This document shows, piece by piece, positions 54,633 through 62,949 of a stretch of DNA of 64,000 bases. Under the pieces are notes generated by a model. That model had not been told where the DNA came from. It did no database searches and saw nothing but the letters and a program-made list of their open reading frames with translations. Origin of the DNA: Flavobacteriaceae bacterium (lineage in GTDB: Bacteria; Bacteroidota; Bacteroidia; Flavobacteriales; Flavobacteriaceae). A program made the translations under genes and the position numbers. Numbering within the stretch: position 1 is the first letter of the stretch; every line of letters starts with the position of its first letter. The stretch covers positions 1 to 64,000 of the forward strand of contig JABABD010000008.1 in the NCBI GenBank assembly GCA_014238425.1, written 5' to 3'.

Positions 54633-56666
54633 TCAATATTCTACAATCTCAAACTCAGATCTCCTGTTAAGTTGGTGTTCGTCTTCGGTACACTCTAAGA
54701 TTGGGCAATCAATAATTGGAACAGATTCACCAAAACCTTGAAATTTCATGCGTCGCGCATTAATGTAGCCTTCTAATGCCAAATAGTTTCTAGTCGCTTC
54801 TGCACGTCTTTCAGACAATATTTGGTTATAACGTGCCGTACCTCTAGTATCTGTATGCGAACTGATCTTTAAGTGAATATTAGGGTAGCGTTCCAGCTTC
54901 GCTGCAAGTGCATCTAAAATCAATTTAGAATCGGCTCTAATACTCCATCTATCAAAATCAAAATAAATTGGCTCTAGCTCAAAGAACAACTTACCGTCTT
55001 TCTCTACTATTGGTGGTCCTTCGGTATCTGTCAACAACTCAAAGCGTTCTGGGTCCTTTTCTTTTAAATCTTTATCAATGCCTTTCTCGGCAATGATCTG
55101 TTCCACAGGATCTATTGGCGGTGGCGGTGGCGGCGGCGGAATCTTTTTTAGATATAAAACGTGTTTCTGATCTTGTTGCTCAAGCGTTTTTACCAATTGA
55201 TTGCCAGCTTTATACTCAGGGTTTTCAGCACTAAACTTGTAGTTACCTGGTAAAAGGTTTCGATTAAAACTTCCCGAATCACCTAAGGTATTAGTATACA
55301 AAACGATATTTTTTCTATCGGTTAAAATAACATTCGCATTGGCAATAGGCTCTTTGGTTTCCTGGTCTCTGACTTCAAAAACACTATTATACTCTCTCAA
55401 AAAAATCTCTCCTGTTTGTCTGAACTTAAATATATCATCACTGGCTCTGCTCCTATTGGATGAAAAGAAACCTTCGTCTTTATTAAAATAGTTTAAGTTA
55501 AAATCGTCGTATTGCGAATTGATTGGAGCGCCTAAATTAACTGGTATAGTATATACATTGTTCTGTTTCTCAGATACAAATATATCCAACATTCCCAGGC
55601 CTAAATGACCATTAGAGCTAAAGAACATATGTCCTTCATCAGATATAAACGGGAAATGTTCTCGATTCTCAGTATTAATAGTGCTTCCTAAATTTATAGG
55701 AATTCCATAAATCCCTTTATCTATTTCAACATAATAAATATCGAAACTACCAAAACCGCCTTCTTGATCAGATGAGAAATACAAACGGTTCTCGTCTGGA
55801 CTCAAAGCAGGATGTTGGTATGAAAATCCGTTGATATTTATTGGTAACTTTTCTAGTTCAGACCAATAGCCATCTTCTTTTACAGATTTATATAAGTGAA
55901 TATTATTATAGTCCTTATCATTAAACTCTTTCTTGCCGTTAGTAATATTACTTCGAGATACATAGAGCGTATTTCCATCTTTACTAAAGCAGAAATTACC
56001 TTCGTGAAGTTTAGAATTAATACTCTTTGGCAATGATTGTATGGTTCCAATTGTATCTAATTCTTTATCTACTCGAACGGAATAGATATCCAAGAACGAT
56101 TGGTGTGTCCACTTATAGGTTTTTTTCAAGAACTGCTTAGTATCTCTATCAGAAGTAAAGAATACGTCGTCTCCGAATTTAATAGCGCCAAAATCTGATG
56201 CATCTGAATTGAATTTAACTCGATCAATTGTATAATCAGGGTTCTTCAGTTTAAAGGCTTCTATAACTGAAATAGCATCACTTTTATCAACAGATTGATT
56301 AAGATTCTTCTTATATGTTGAGAGGTAGTCTAAACTTGTTTCATAATCTCCTAAAGCAGAGAGTATCTGATATAATTTAAAATTGTACAGATTATCGTAT
56401 GTCTTATCTTTTTCAGCAAAACGACCTACTGTTAGCTGTTTGAGATATAAAGCGGCTTTGCGATATTGAAACGTATTGTAATAACTTATTGCAATATTTT
56501 CCAGTGCTTTTTTATGAAACTCTTTTTGGAGTTCTTCTTCATAGTACTTGGCAGCAGTAATATAATCTCCTTTTTCAAAAAAACGATCAGCTCTCGTTTT
56601 CTTCTGCGCAAAACTTGTTTGCAAAAGAAACAGAAAGACGACATATATGATTTTTTTGAATAACAT
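54633..56666 (-). CDS. OmpA-family protein of a gliding/T9SS-type cluster
   Basis: 677 residues. Signal peptide ending SFAQ, TPR-like helices (25-130), then PD40/WD40-like repeats (150-400: YFSSDQEGGFGSFDIYYVEI, MFFSSNGHLGLGMLDIFVS). A carboxypeptidase-regulatory-like domain (about 425-505), a PPPPPPP linker and an OmpA peptidoglycan-binding domain (560-677: YFDFDRWSIRADSKLILDALA, SHTDTRGTARYNQILSERRAEATRNYL) follow. The same layout is seen in PorE-type proteins of type IX secretion. It starts 1 bp after the SprF-like gene. Its 3' end is duplicated at 53334. Confidence 0.92.
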   Translation of the reverse strand: MLFKKIIYVVFLFLLQTSFAQKKTRADRFFEKGDYITAAKYYEEELQKEFHKKALENIAISYYNTFQYRKAALYLKQLTVGRFAEKDKTYDNLYNFKLYQILSALGDYETSLDYLSTYKKNLNQSVDKSDAISVIEAFKLKNPDYTIDRVKFNSDASDFGAIKFGDDVFFTSDRDTKQFLKKTYKWTHQSFLDIYSVRVDKELDTIGTIQSLPKSINSKLHEGNFCFSKDGNTLYVSRSNITNGKKEFNDKDYNNIHLYKSVKEDGYWSELEKLPININGFSYQHPALSPDENRLYFSSDQEGGFGSFDIYYVEIDKGIYGIPINLGSTINTENREHFPFISDEGHMFFSSNGHLGLGMLDIFVSEKQNNVYTIPVNLGAPINSQYDDFNLNYFNKDEGFFSSNRSRASDDIFKFRQTGEIFLREYNSVFEVRDQETKEPIANANVILTDRKNIVLYTNTLGDSGSFNRNLLPGNYKFSAENPEYKAGNQLVKTLEQQDQKHVLYLKKIPPPPPPPPIDPVEQIIAEKGIDKDLKEKDPERFELLTDTEGPPIVEKDGKLFFELEPIYFDFDRWSIRADSKLILDALAAKLERYPNIHLKISSHTDTRGTARYNQILSERRAEATRNYLALEGYINARRMKFQGFGESVPIIDCPILECTEDEHQLNRRSEFEIVEY
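54635..54734. repeat. Direct repeat (gene copy) matching 53336-53435
   Basis: The intact copy of the 100-bp repeat, coding for the end of the OmpA-family protein. Offset to the other copy is 1299 bp in the same orientation. Together they bracket the HEPN-like gene. Confidence 0.88.
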
Positions 56667-56667
56667 A

Positions 56668-57579
56668 TTAGTAGAATCTTGGAGATGAATATTTTTTACT
56701 TAATCCTAATACATCAAACTTGTAAAGCAACATAAATTCGTGACTACCGTTATTAAAATCATTCAACTGACTAGTACTAAAATCATATGCATATCCAATT
56801 CTCAATGCAGACGATACGTTAAAACCTGCCAATATTGATACTGCATCTTGATATCTATAGGAAAGTCCTAGTTCAAATTTTTCATCATATAGTACATTTG
56901 CAGATACGTCAAAAGATAAAGGCGCGCCAAATACCTCCTTAACCACTACAGATGGTTTTAGCTTAAACGTATCATCTATATCAAATACATAGCCACCAAT
57001 TAAAAACAAATGAATTTTATTCGTGAATACGGTTTGCTCACTAGCACTTAAATCACTTGGTATTAAATTAGGGGATGAAAGTCCTATATAGTAGTGCTGT
57101 TTAAAAACAAACACACCAGCACCTATAGCTAAATTTGTAGTACTGGTATTCTGGAAATTAGGATCAGTTGCCACGTTAGAATTCGCTGCATCAAAACTCA
57201 AATTATCAATACCTAATTTCATCCCAAAAGACATATTCAAGTCATTCTTTAGCTTGATCTTATAGGCAGCATCTATATTGAATATATTTTGACTTAGAGA
57301 TAAAGGATCCCCAATTTTGTCATTGAGGTAGTTCACACTCAATTCAATTTGGTCCGTTAGCGGAACATGAGCAAAAACATTGGCAGTATTTGGTGCACCA
57401 TCTAACCCGACCCATTGTGTGCGATACAAAGTCCCCACTTGCACAATACCCGATTCATTGATCATATAACCTGGGTTTACAATACTCATATTATACATGT
57501 ATTGTGTGTACTGTGGTTCTTGTTGTGCATATGCAGATAGACTACATACTATAAATGCGATGTATAGTCTTAGTTTCAT
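56668..57579 (-). CDS. PorP/SprF family type IX secretion membrane protein
   Basis: 303 residues. Signal peptide ending SAYAQ, then the family start QQEPQYTQYMYNMSIVNPGY, GTLYRTQWVGLDGAPNT and a barrel pattern through GLSYRYQDAVSILAGF and RIGYAYDFSTSQL. PorP/SprF proteins anchor or help secrete a partner adhesin with a CHU_C domain, which is encoded just upstream. Start overlaps the upstream stop by 4 bp (ATGA). Confidence 0.93.
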   Translation of the reverse strand: MKLRLYIAFIVCSLSAYAQQEPQYTQYMYNMSIVNPGYMINESGIVQVGTLYRTQWVGLDGAPNTANVFAHVPLTDQIELSVNYLNDKIGDPLSLSQNIFNIDAAYKIKLKNDLNMSFGMKLGIDNLSFDAANSNVATDPNFQNTSTTNLAIGAGVFVFKQHYYIGLSSPNLIPSDLSASEQTVFTNKIHLFLIGGYVFDIDDTFKLKPSVVVKEVFGAPLSFDVSANVLYDEKFELGLSYRYQDAVSILAGFNVSSALRIGYAYDFSTSQLNDFNNGSHEFMLLYKFDVLGLSKKYSSPRFY

Positions 57580-60371
57580 CTGCTCAAATAAAAATTTCCT
57601 TGAAAAGGTTCGGTTTGGTTATCCTTTGGATTGAATATATAGAAATAAACGCCAGATGGTAGCTCATCGCCTACAGTTAAAGATACATTAGATATCCCAT
57701 TGAACAAGCCTGTATTATTGTTTCCTTTAAAGACAATTGTGCCGTATCTGTTAAAAATTTTAATTTCGTAGTTTGGGAAAGTATCAGGAAGGTCACACAA
57801 CTCCAATTCTTCATTTTGATTATCACCATTGACAGAAATACCATCATTGATGCAATCTTCGCAACCAGAGCTTCCAAAAGGTTGTAATGTAATAGTTATT
57901 GCAGTTCGTAGAGATTCACAACCATTTGAATCAATAGCCGCGACAAAATAATCTTCACCATTGACTAAAACCGTATCTAATGATAAAGCAGTAGACGACG
58001 TATCATTATCATACCAACTATAATTAGTGGCATTGCTTACAGAAATATCATTAAGAGTTGCAGCATCTGCAACACAAAAAGAAGCATCATTTGCCGTTGG
58101 CGCTGAAACTTCTATAACTTCTATTGTAACAATTGATGTTACTGGAGAACAAATAGGGTTTCCTTCTACTTGATATTGAAAATTGTAAGTTCCTGATTGT
58201 AATAATGCTAAATCCACAGTATTGCCAGCTAAGGCATTTGTACCATCTGTATCTGCAAATACACCTCCAGAATCTGCTGAACCATCTAGTAATGTACTCA
58301 GATCAACAAATCCATCTTGCTTACACACTGTTGTTTGAATATCTGGACCAGCATTAGGTCCTTCAACTATAGTTACAGAAATTACTGATTGATTTCCTTC
58401 ACAAGGACCATTTCCTGGTACGGTATAAATATAGAATCCAGCTACTGATGTACTTGGGTCAAAAGGCGCATTGCTATCCGTTGTTACAAATCCATCAGGG
58501 CCTGTCCAAGTTCCAGTATTGTCAGGATCACCTTCAATAATATTGAATAGATTCACAACGGCATCACCGTTGCAGATCTCAAAAGAGGTATCTGCTCCTG
58601 AACTATACTCTTCAAATACGGTAAAAGATAAGTCTGCACGATCTGTACATCCATTTCCAGAAGACGTTGTATATACAAAATCAAAGACCTGTTGTCCATC
58701 AATTTCTGGAACGGTAAATGGATTCTCAACTACATTCCCTGTATTATCAAACCAAATTCCTAAATCGCCTTCATACACAGATTCTGTTCCATTTGTTTCT
58801 AATAATGATATTAAATCTATTGGATTACTAATAGAAGCCTCACATAATTCATTTCCTGCCGTGTTTTCACCAGCATAATTTGTGGGTCTAATAATAATGG
58901 TTACTTGTGCTCTTTCTGAAACACATGGATTCAATGCCCCAACACTTGATCCACATCCATCAGGAACATCGTTTATAAGTTCAGGTTCTCCGTTTGGACA
59001 ATTATACTGTGATGAAACTACATATTCAAATACATAGGTGCCAGCTTGTGCATTAGATAAACCTGCAAGACTAATAGTACCTAGAGCTGTGTAGTTTAAA
59101 TCTCCTTCTTCTTCAGAGATAGTGCACAGACTACCGTTATTACTTTGTAATCCGAGATTAGATGGTCCGGATACCAGGTTCCAGTCGGTACATAATGTAT
59201 TTGGATAATCATAAAGCACGCCGTTCTCTGTTGTAAACTCTATTAAATCATAAAGATTGACCGTTGTTAGACTATCATCTCCAACACAGAATTCTGGAGC
59301 ATCGACCGTTTGTTGAAATGGTCTCAAATACTCTACAAACGTAAAACTAACCGTACTTTGATCGTTAGGACATACTGATGACCGGCTTTCAACAAAATAG
59401 GAATAATCATAAGTTACACAGCCGAATCGTTGATCGTTTAGATATAAGTTATCATATACCTCTCTTAAGTTAATAATGGAATCGTCAGGATCTGTAATTT
59501 GTCCTGTTGGGTCTGCCACTGACAACCAAATTCCTTCAATATCTTCATTAACTAAATAGTTATCACCTCGTATATCAATATCCGCGTCAAAATCTCCAGC
59601 AAGCAACTCAGTTTCACATATATTGATTCTATTGGCAGCTCCTGCAAACACTTGCCTTATAACCGAAACTTTTACTCGAGTTTCAACAGATGGCGCACAT
59701 GGTGTGATACCCTCTACGGTATAGGTTAACTCAAAGGTTTCTTCATCTACCAATGGCACACCTTGTTGATATGGCACATCTGCTAGAAAGTATCTATTAC
59801 CTTGTATACTAATGTAATTTGGACTAGAGCCATCATATGACCAAACTCCGTTAGCATGCGCACTAGGCACCGATAAAAGTGTTTGGTTTAAATCGAAAAA
59901 TGTAGAAGAACCACATGGATCTATGCCTTCATCACAAATTTCTACATTCACATCATTAACTCCTAAAGTAGGTACTGCAACCCCAGAAAATGGACCTAAA
60001 ATTACATTAACCGTCAAGACGACGTTATTAGGGCATGTAGAAGATGCATCTATTAATTGAAATTGATAATCAGTTATAGCAGTAGAAGCATTATCTAAAT
60101 CCCATGTGTATAAATCTCCTGTAGGTGTGTCTAAAGCGAAGTTAAAACCTGGATCAAACCAAGTACCAGAAGCAATTGTTATCGGTGTTACGCCTGGCAA
60201 AGCATTGTAGGCATCGTACAAATTAATGATTCCATCCTCAGTTCCATCGCTATTACCATCAAGCAAGGTCATATCGCAAACCGTAATGGTCTCGATACTA
60301 TTACATTGTGCTTGAATTTCCGTAATGCCTATGAGGGCTAAAACTAAAATCACTATGGTTGACTTCCCCAA
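57576..60371 (-). CDS. Surface protein with gliding-motility C-terminal (CHU_C) sorting domain
   Basis: 931 residues. Begins with TTG at 60371; a stop lies five codons upstream and there is no ATG near, so TTG (or an ATT two codons earlier) must be used. Signal peptide ends EIQAQ. Many Ig-like or Cys-rich segments (VEICDEGIDPCGSSTFFDLN, FCVGDDSLTTVNLYDLIE, ICNGDAVVNLFNI) run through to about 840. The CHU_C domain follows (GDNQNEELELCDLPDTFPNY, IFNRYGTIVFKG, LPSGVYFYIF), a type IX type B sorting signal. First gene of the operon with SprF-like and OmpA genes; a SprB-like adhesin by context. Confidence 0.92.
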   Translation of the reverse strand: MGKSTIVILVLALIGITEIQAQCNSIETITVCDMTLLDGNSDGTEDGIINLYDAYNALPGVTPITIASGTWFDPGFNFALDTPTGDLYTWDLDNASTAITDYQFQLIDASSTCPNNVVLTVNVILGPFSGVAVPTLGVNDVNVEICDEGIDPCGSSTFFDLNQTLLSVPSAHANGVWSYDGSSPNYISIQGNRYFLADVPYQQGVPLVDEETFELTYTVEGITPCAPSVETRVKVSVIRQVFAGAANRINICETELLAGDFDADIDIRGDNYLVNEDIEGIWLSVADPTGQITDPDDSIINLREVYDNLYLNDQRFGCVTYDYSYFVESRSSVCPNDQSTVSFTFVEYLRPFQQTVDAPEFCVGDDSLTTVNLYDLIEFTTENGVLYDYPNTLCTDWNLVSGPSNLGLQSNNGSLCTISEEEGDLNYTALGTISLAGLSNAQAGTYVFEYVVSSQYNCPNGEPELINDVPDGCGSSVGALNPCVSERAQVTIIIRPTNYAGENTAGNELCEASISNPIDLISLLETNGTESVYEGDLGIWFDNTGNVVENPFTVPEIDGQQVFDFVYTTSSGNGCTDRADLSFTVFEEYSSGADTSFEICNGDAVVNLFNIIEGDPDNTGTWTGPDGFVTTDSNAPFDPSTSVAGFYIYTVPGNGPCEGNQSVISVTIVEGPNAGPDIQTTVCKQDGFVDLSTLLDGSADSGGVFADTDGTNALAGNTVDLALLQSGTYNFQYQVEGNPICSPVTSIVTIEVIEVSAPTANDASFCVADAATLNDISVSNATNYSWYDNDTSSTALSLDTVLVNGEDYFVAAIDSNGCESLRTAITITLQPFGSSGCEDCINDGISVNGDNQNEELELCDLPDTFPNYEIKIFNRYGTIVFKGNNNTGLFNGISNVSLTVGDELPSGVYFYIFNPKDNQTEPFQGNFYLSR

Positions 60372-60529
60372 ATCAATAGTTTTTTAAATCGTTGCAATAT
60401 ATATAAAAAAATTACAAACCATCGATTAAATGCAAAAAACATCTATGAAATGCATATAATTTATTTGTAATATACTAAGCTTAGCGAGAAATCCTTAAGA
60501 AATATAAAACATAACAAACAGATAATCAA

Positions 60530-61171
60530 TTAGTTATGAATCAAACTCATTAATTGATCCATAGACTCAAAGGTTAATGTCGCATAGTTTCTCAATTCGT
60601 CATTATAATCATGTGCTGTATACCCAAACACATCAAAATTACCTTTTTTAGCAGCTTTTACTCCAGAAAGACTATCCTCAATAACAACACATTCGTGAGG
60701 TAGAAATCCCATAGTTTCAGCCGCCCAAATGAACACTGATGGGTCAGGCTTCCATTTATTAATATCATAACAACTAAATATCTTATCTTCAAACTTATCG
60801 AGTAAACCTGTTAACGATAAGTTGAGCTTAATTTTATCAATAGGTCCACTAGATGCTACACAATATGGAATTGAAAGATCATTCAAGACGTCTTCAATTC
60901 CTTCAACAGGTTTTATGAGTTTTTTAAAAGCTTCATAACTCCGTTGTCTATAATCATTTTCGAAAGTATTAGGTAGTTGTTTATTTATAATTGTTTCAAT
61001 CTTTTCAATACAACCATACAGCGAACCACCTTTAAAATGTTTCAGCGCATAAGGCAAATCAATATTAGCGTCATGTTCATTAGCCATGTCAACCAAAACA
61101 CCGTTACTTATAGGTTCGCTATCCACTAATATACCATCACAATCAAAAATGACACATTTATATTTACTCAT
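60530..61171 (-). CDS. HAD-superfamily phosphatase/phosphomutase-like protein
   Basis: 213 residues from the ATG at 61171, 1 bp after the SDR stop. An upstream ATG at 61222 would overlap that gene. HAD motif I is VIFDCDGILVDSEP, motif II is CVASSGPIDK, motif III is the Lys in NKWKPDPSVFIWAAE, and motif IV is CVVIEDSLSGVKAAK. The cap insert (ALKHFKGGSLYGCIEKIE) fits the beta-phosphoglucomutase/HAD-IA group. Substrate not predictable. Confidence 0.9.
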   Translation of the reverse strand: MSKYKCVIFDCDGILVDSEPISNGVLVDMANEHDANIDLPYALKHFKGGSLYGCIEKIETIINKQLPNTFENDYRQRSYEAFKKLIKPVEGIEDVLNDLSIPYCVASSGPIDKIKLNLSLTGLLDKFEDKIFSCYDINKWKPDPSVFIWAAETMGFLPHECVVIEDSLSGVKAAKKGNFDVFGYTAHDYNDELRNYATLTFESMDQLMSLIHN

Positions 61172-61172
61172 A

Positions 61173-61859
61173 TCAAGGTGTACTGGATGAAACCTGTAGT
61201 AATTTACCATTATAGAATACATTCCCAGTAAGTGAAAAGTCGGCTATATACTGAGCCATATCTTGTGCAGATATAGGTGCTTGGTATCCTGGAAACGCTT
61301 CTTCTAGCATTTCTGTTTGTACAGCTCCTAGTGCCAAAACATTGAAAGAAGGACCGGATTCTTTGTACTCTTCAGCCAATAACTCTGTTAATGTAATCAC
61401 CGCAGCTTTACTAGAACTATATGCCGATAAGCCTGGAAACTTCATACTCCCTTGTACACCACCCATTGAACTAATAGTTACTACATGGCTTTCTTTTTTC
61501 ATAAAAGGAATGACCGTTCGCGTCATTTCTGATACACCAAATACATTTGTACGATAAATAAGCTCGAAATCGGTAATTGTTGTCTCAGAAAAAGGTTTAC
61601 TGAGAAACGCTCCTGCATTATTAATAAGAATATCTACGTGTTTCCATTCGTCTTGAATAAAGTTAGAAACTTTAATATAATCTCCAGGTTTATTTAAGTC
61701 AAAAGAAAACGATGTAATATTATCAAAATGCAAATTGTTTACTGGGCGTTCATTACGAGAAAGTGCCAAAACATTATGACCTTGATTGGCAAATATATGA
61801 ATCAATTCAAAGCCAATACCTCTACTCGTTCCTGTAATAATAATGTTCTTACTCTTCAT
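61173..61859 (-). CDS. Short-chain dehydrogenase/reductase
   Basis: 228 residues. Rossmann motif IITGTSRGIGF (TGxxxGIG), NNAG in LINNAGAFLSKPF, catalytic Ser in TISSMGG, and YSSSKAAV (YxxxK). NAD(P)-dependent oxidoreductase with unknown substrate. Start overlaps the M28 peptidase end by 11 bp and the stop lies 1 bp before the HAD gene, so the three form an operon. Confidence 0.92.
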   Translation of the reverse strand: MKSKNIIITGTSRGIGFELIHIFANQGHNVLALSRNERPVNNLHFDNITSFSFDLNKPGDYIKVSNFIQDEWKHVDILINNAGAFLSKPFSETTITDFELIYRTNVFGVSEMTRTVIPFMKKESHVVTISSMGGVQGSMKFPGLSAYSSSKAAVITLTELLAEEYKESGPSFNVLALGAVQTEMLEEAFPGYQAPISAQDMAQYIADFSLTGNVFYNGKLLQVSSSTP

Positions 61860-62868
61860 TCATTTCGATTTCTTTGGTTGAAGAATTCATCATACCTTCC
61901 AATGCAGGAATCATATCATTCATAAATTTAGTCATGTGATTGAAATCCATTTTGTCGGCTTCGTCATCAACGTGATGATAATAGTCAAAATTCGTGAAAT
62001 CGAAGGTTGAAATAGCATGGGCAGGCATCTTGAATACTTTATAGAATGAATAGTTATCCGATCGTTTGAATAGTTGGTAATCTTTTGCAGTCTTCAAAAA
62101 TCCTATAATATCTTTTCCAGCATAATCATTGAGTTTCTGAGCCATGTTGGATTTTTCATAACCTGACATATAAGCCATTGATACATTTCCATTTCTTGGT
62201 ACACCAATCATCTCAAAGTTAATCATAGTATACAAGTTCAGTTTAGAGTCCTTTAACCTCTTAGCTAGATCTGCGGAGCCTAAAAGCCCCATTTCCTCAG
62301 CAGAATATAAAGCAAAAATTACGCTGCGTTTGTTATTTTTTTTCTTGGCAAAATATTTAGCCCACTCTAGCACCGCAACTGTACCCGAAGCATCATCGTT
62401 CGCTCCATTGGCTATATTGTCTCCGTTTACTTCTTTACCATTACCAATATGATCATAATGTGCTCCAAGAATTACAAACTCTTTTTTAAGTTTTGGGTCA
62501 TTGCCTTCTACATAGCCGATAATATTATAACCGATAATATCTTTTATCTTAAACGAATCTCTATACGTTTTGAAATACGGTTTCAATCCACTTTCTTTGA
62601 AAATATCCTCAATATATACAGCAGCCTTCTCGATACCTGGAGTACCTGTATTCCTACCTTCTAACTCATCCGAAGCTAAATACCTCATAGATGCTTCAAC
62701 ATCTTTTGGATTCACTGGAGTCTTGCTTTTGGTCGACTCCATAATTATATCATTCTTAGATGGTTTTGGAATTTCATTCTGGCTTGGGTCATCATTATTC
62801 ATGATTACTTTTGAAGACTTGCAGGCAAAAGCCAACATTAAAATTAAAACAACTACTATATTTTTCAT
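61849..62868 (-). CDS. M28 family metallopeptidase lipoprotein
   Basis: 339 residues with lipobox LMLAFAC (Cys 16). Aminopeptidase motifs with zinc ligands are ILGAHYDHIGNG (His, Asp), ANGANDDASGTVAVLEWAK (Asp), and YSAEEMGLLGS (Glu-Glu). A later Asp lies in MINFEMIGVPR and a His in DYYHHVDDEADKMDF. Exported zinc aminopeptidase, probably in the periplasm or at the surface. Follows the E2 gene with a terminator between them. Confidence 0.93.
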   Translation of the reverse strand: MKNIVVVLILMLAFACKSSKVIMNNDDPSQNEIPKPSKNDIIMESTKSKTPVNPKDVEASMRYLASDELEGRNTGTPGIEKAAVYIEDIFKESGLKPYFKTYRDSFKIKDIIGYNIIGYVEGNDPKLKKEFVILGAHYDHIGNGKEVNGDNIANGANDDASGTVAVLEWAKYFAKKKNNKRSVIFALYSAEEMGLLGSADLAKRLKDSKLNLYTMINFEMIGVPRNGNVSMAYMSGYEKSNMAQKLNDYAGKDIIGFLKTAKDYQLFKRSDNYSFYKVFKMPAHAISTFDFTNFDYYHHVDDEADKMDFNHMTKFMNDMIPALEGMMNSSTKEIEMNEE

Positions 62869-62898
62869 CTCTTTTTTTATTAAGCTTTAAAGATAAAA

Positions 62899-62921
62899 AA
62901 ATCCTGCTTCGAGCAGGATTT
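62899..62921 (-). terminator. Terminator of the pyruvate dehydrogenase E2 gene
   Basis: Perfect 10-bp arms (62899-62908, 62912-62921) with a 3-nt loop and a seven-T run on the minus strand. Confidence 0.85.
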
Positions 62922-62949
62922 GATTTAATACAATTTATAAAACCTATAT

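Noticed and set aside
53336-54734. Direct repeats around 53.4 and 54.7 kb as a CRISPR or IS-flanking repeat
   Set aside because: Only two copies, both gene 3' ends with silent differences; no spacers, transposase or terminal inverted repeats were seen between them.
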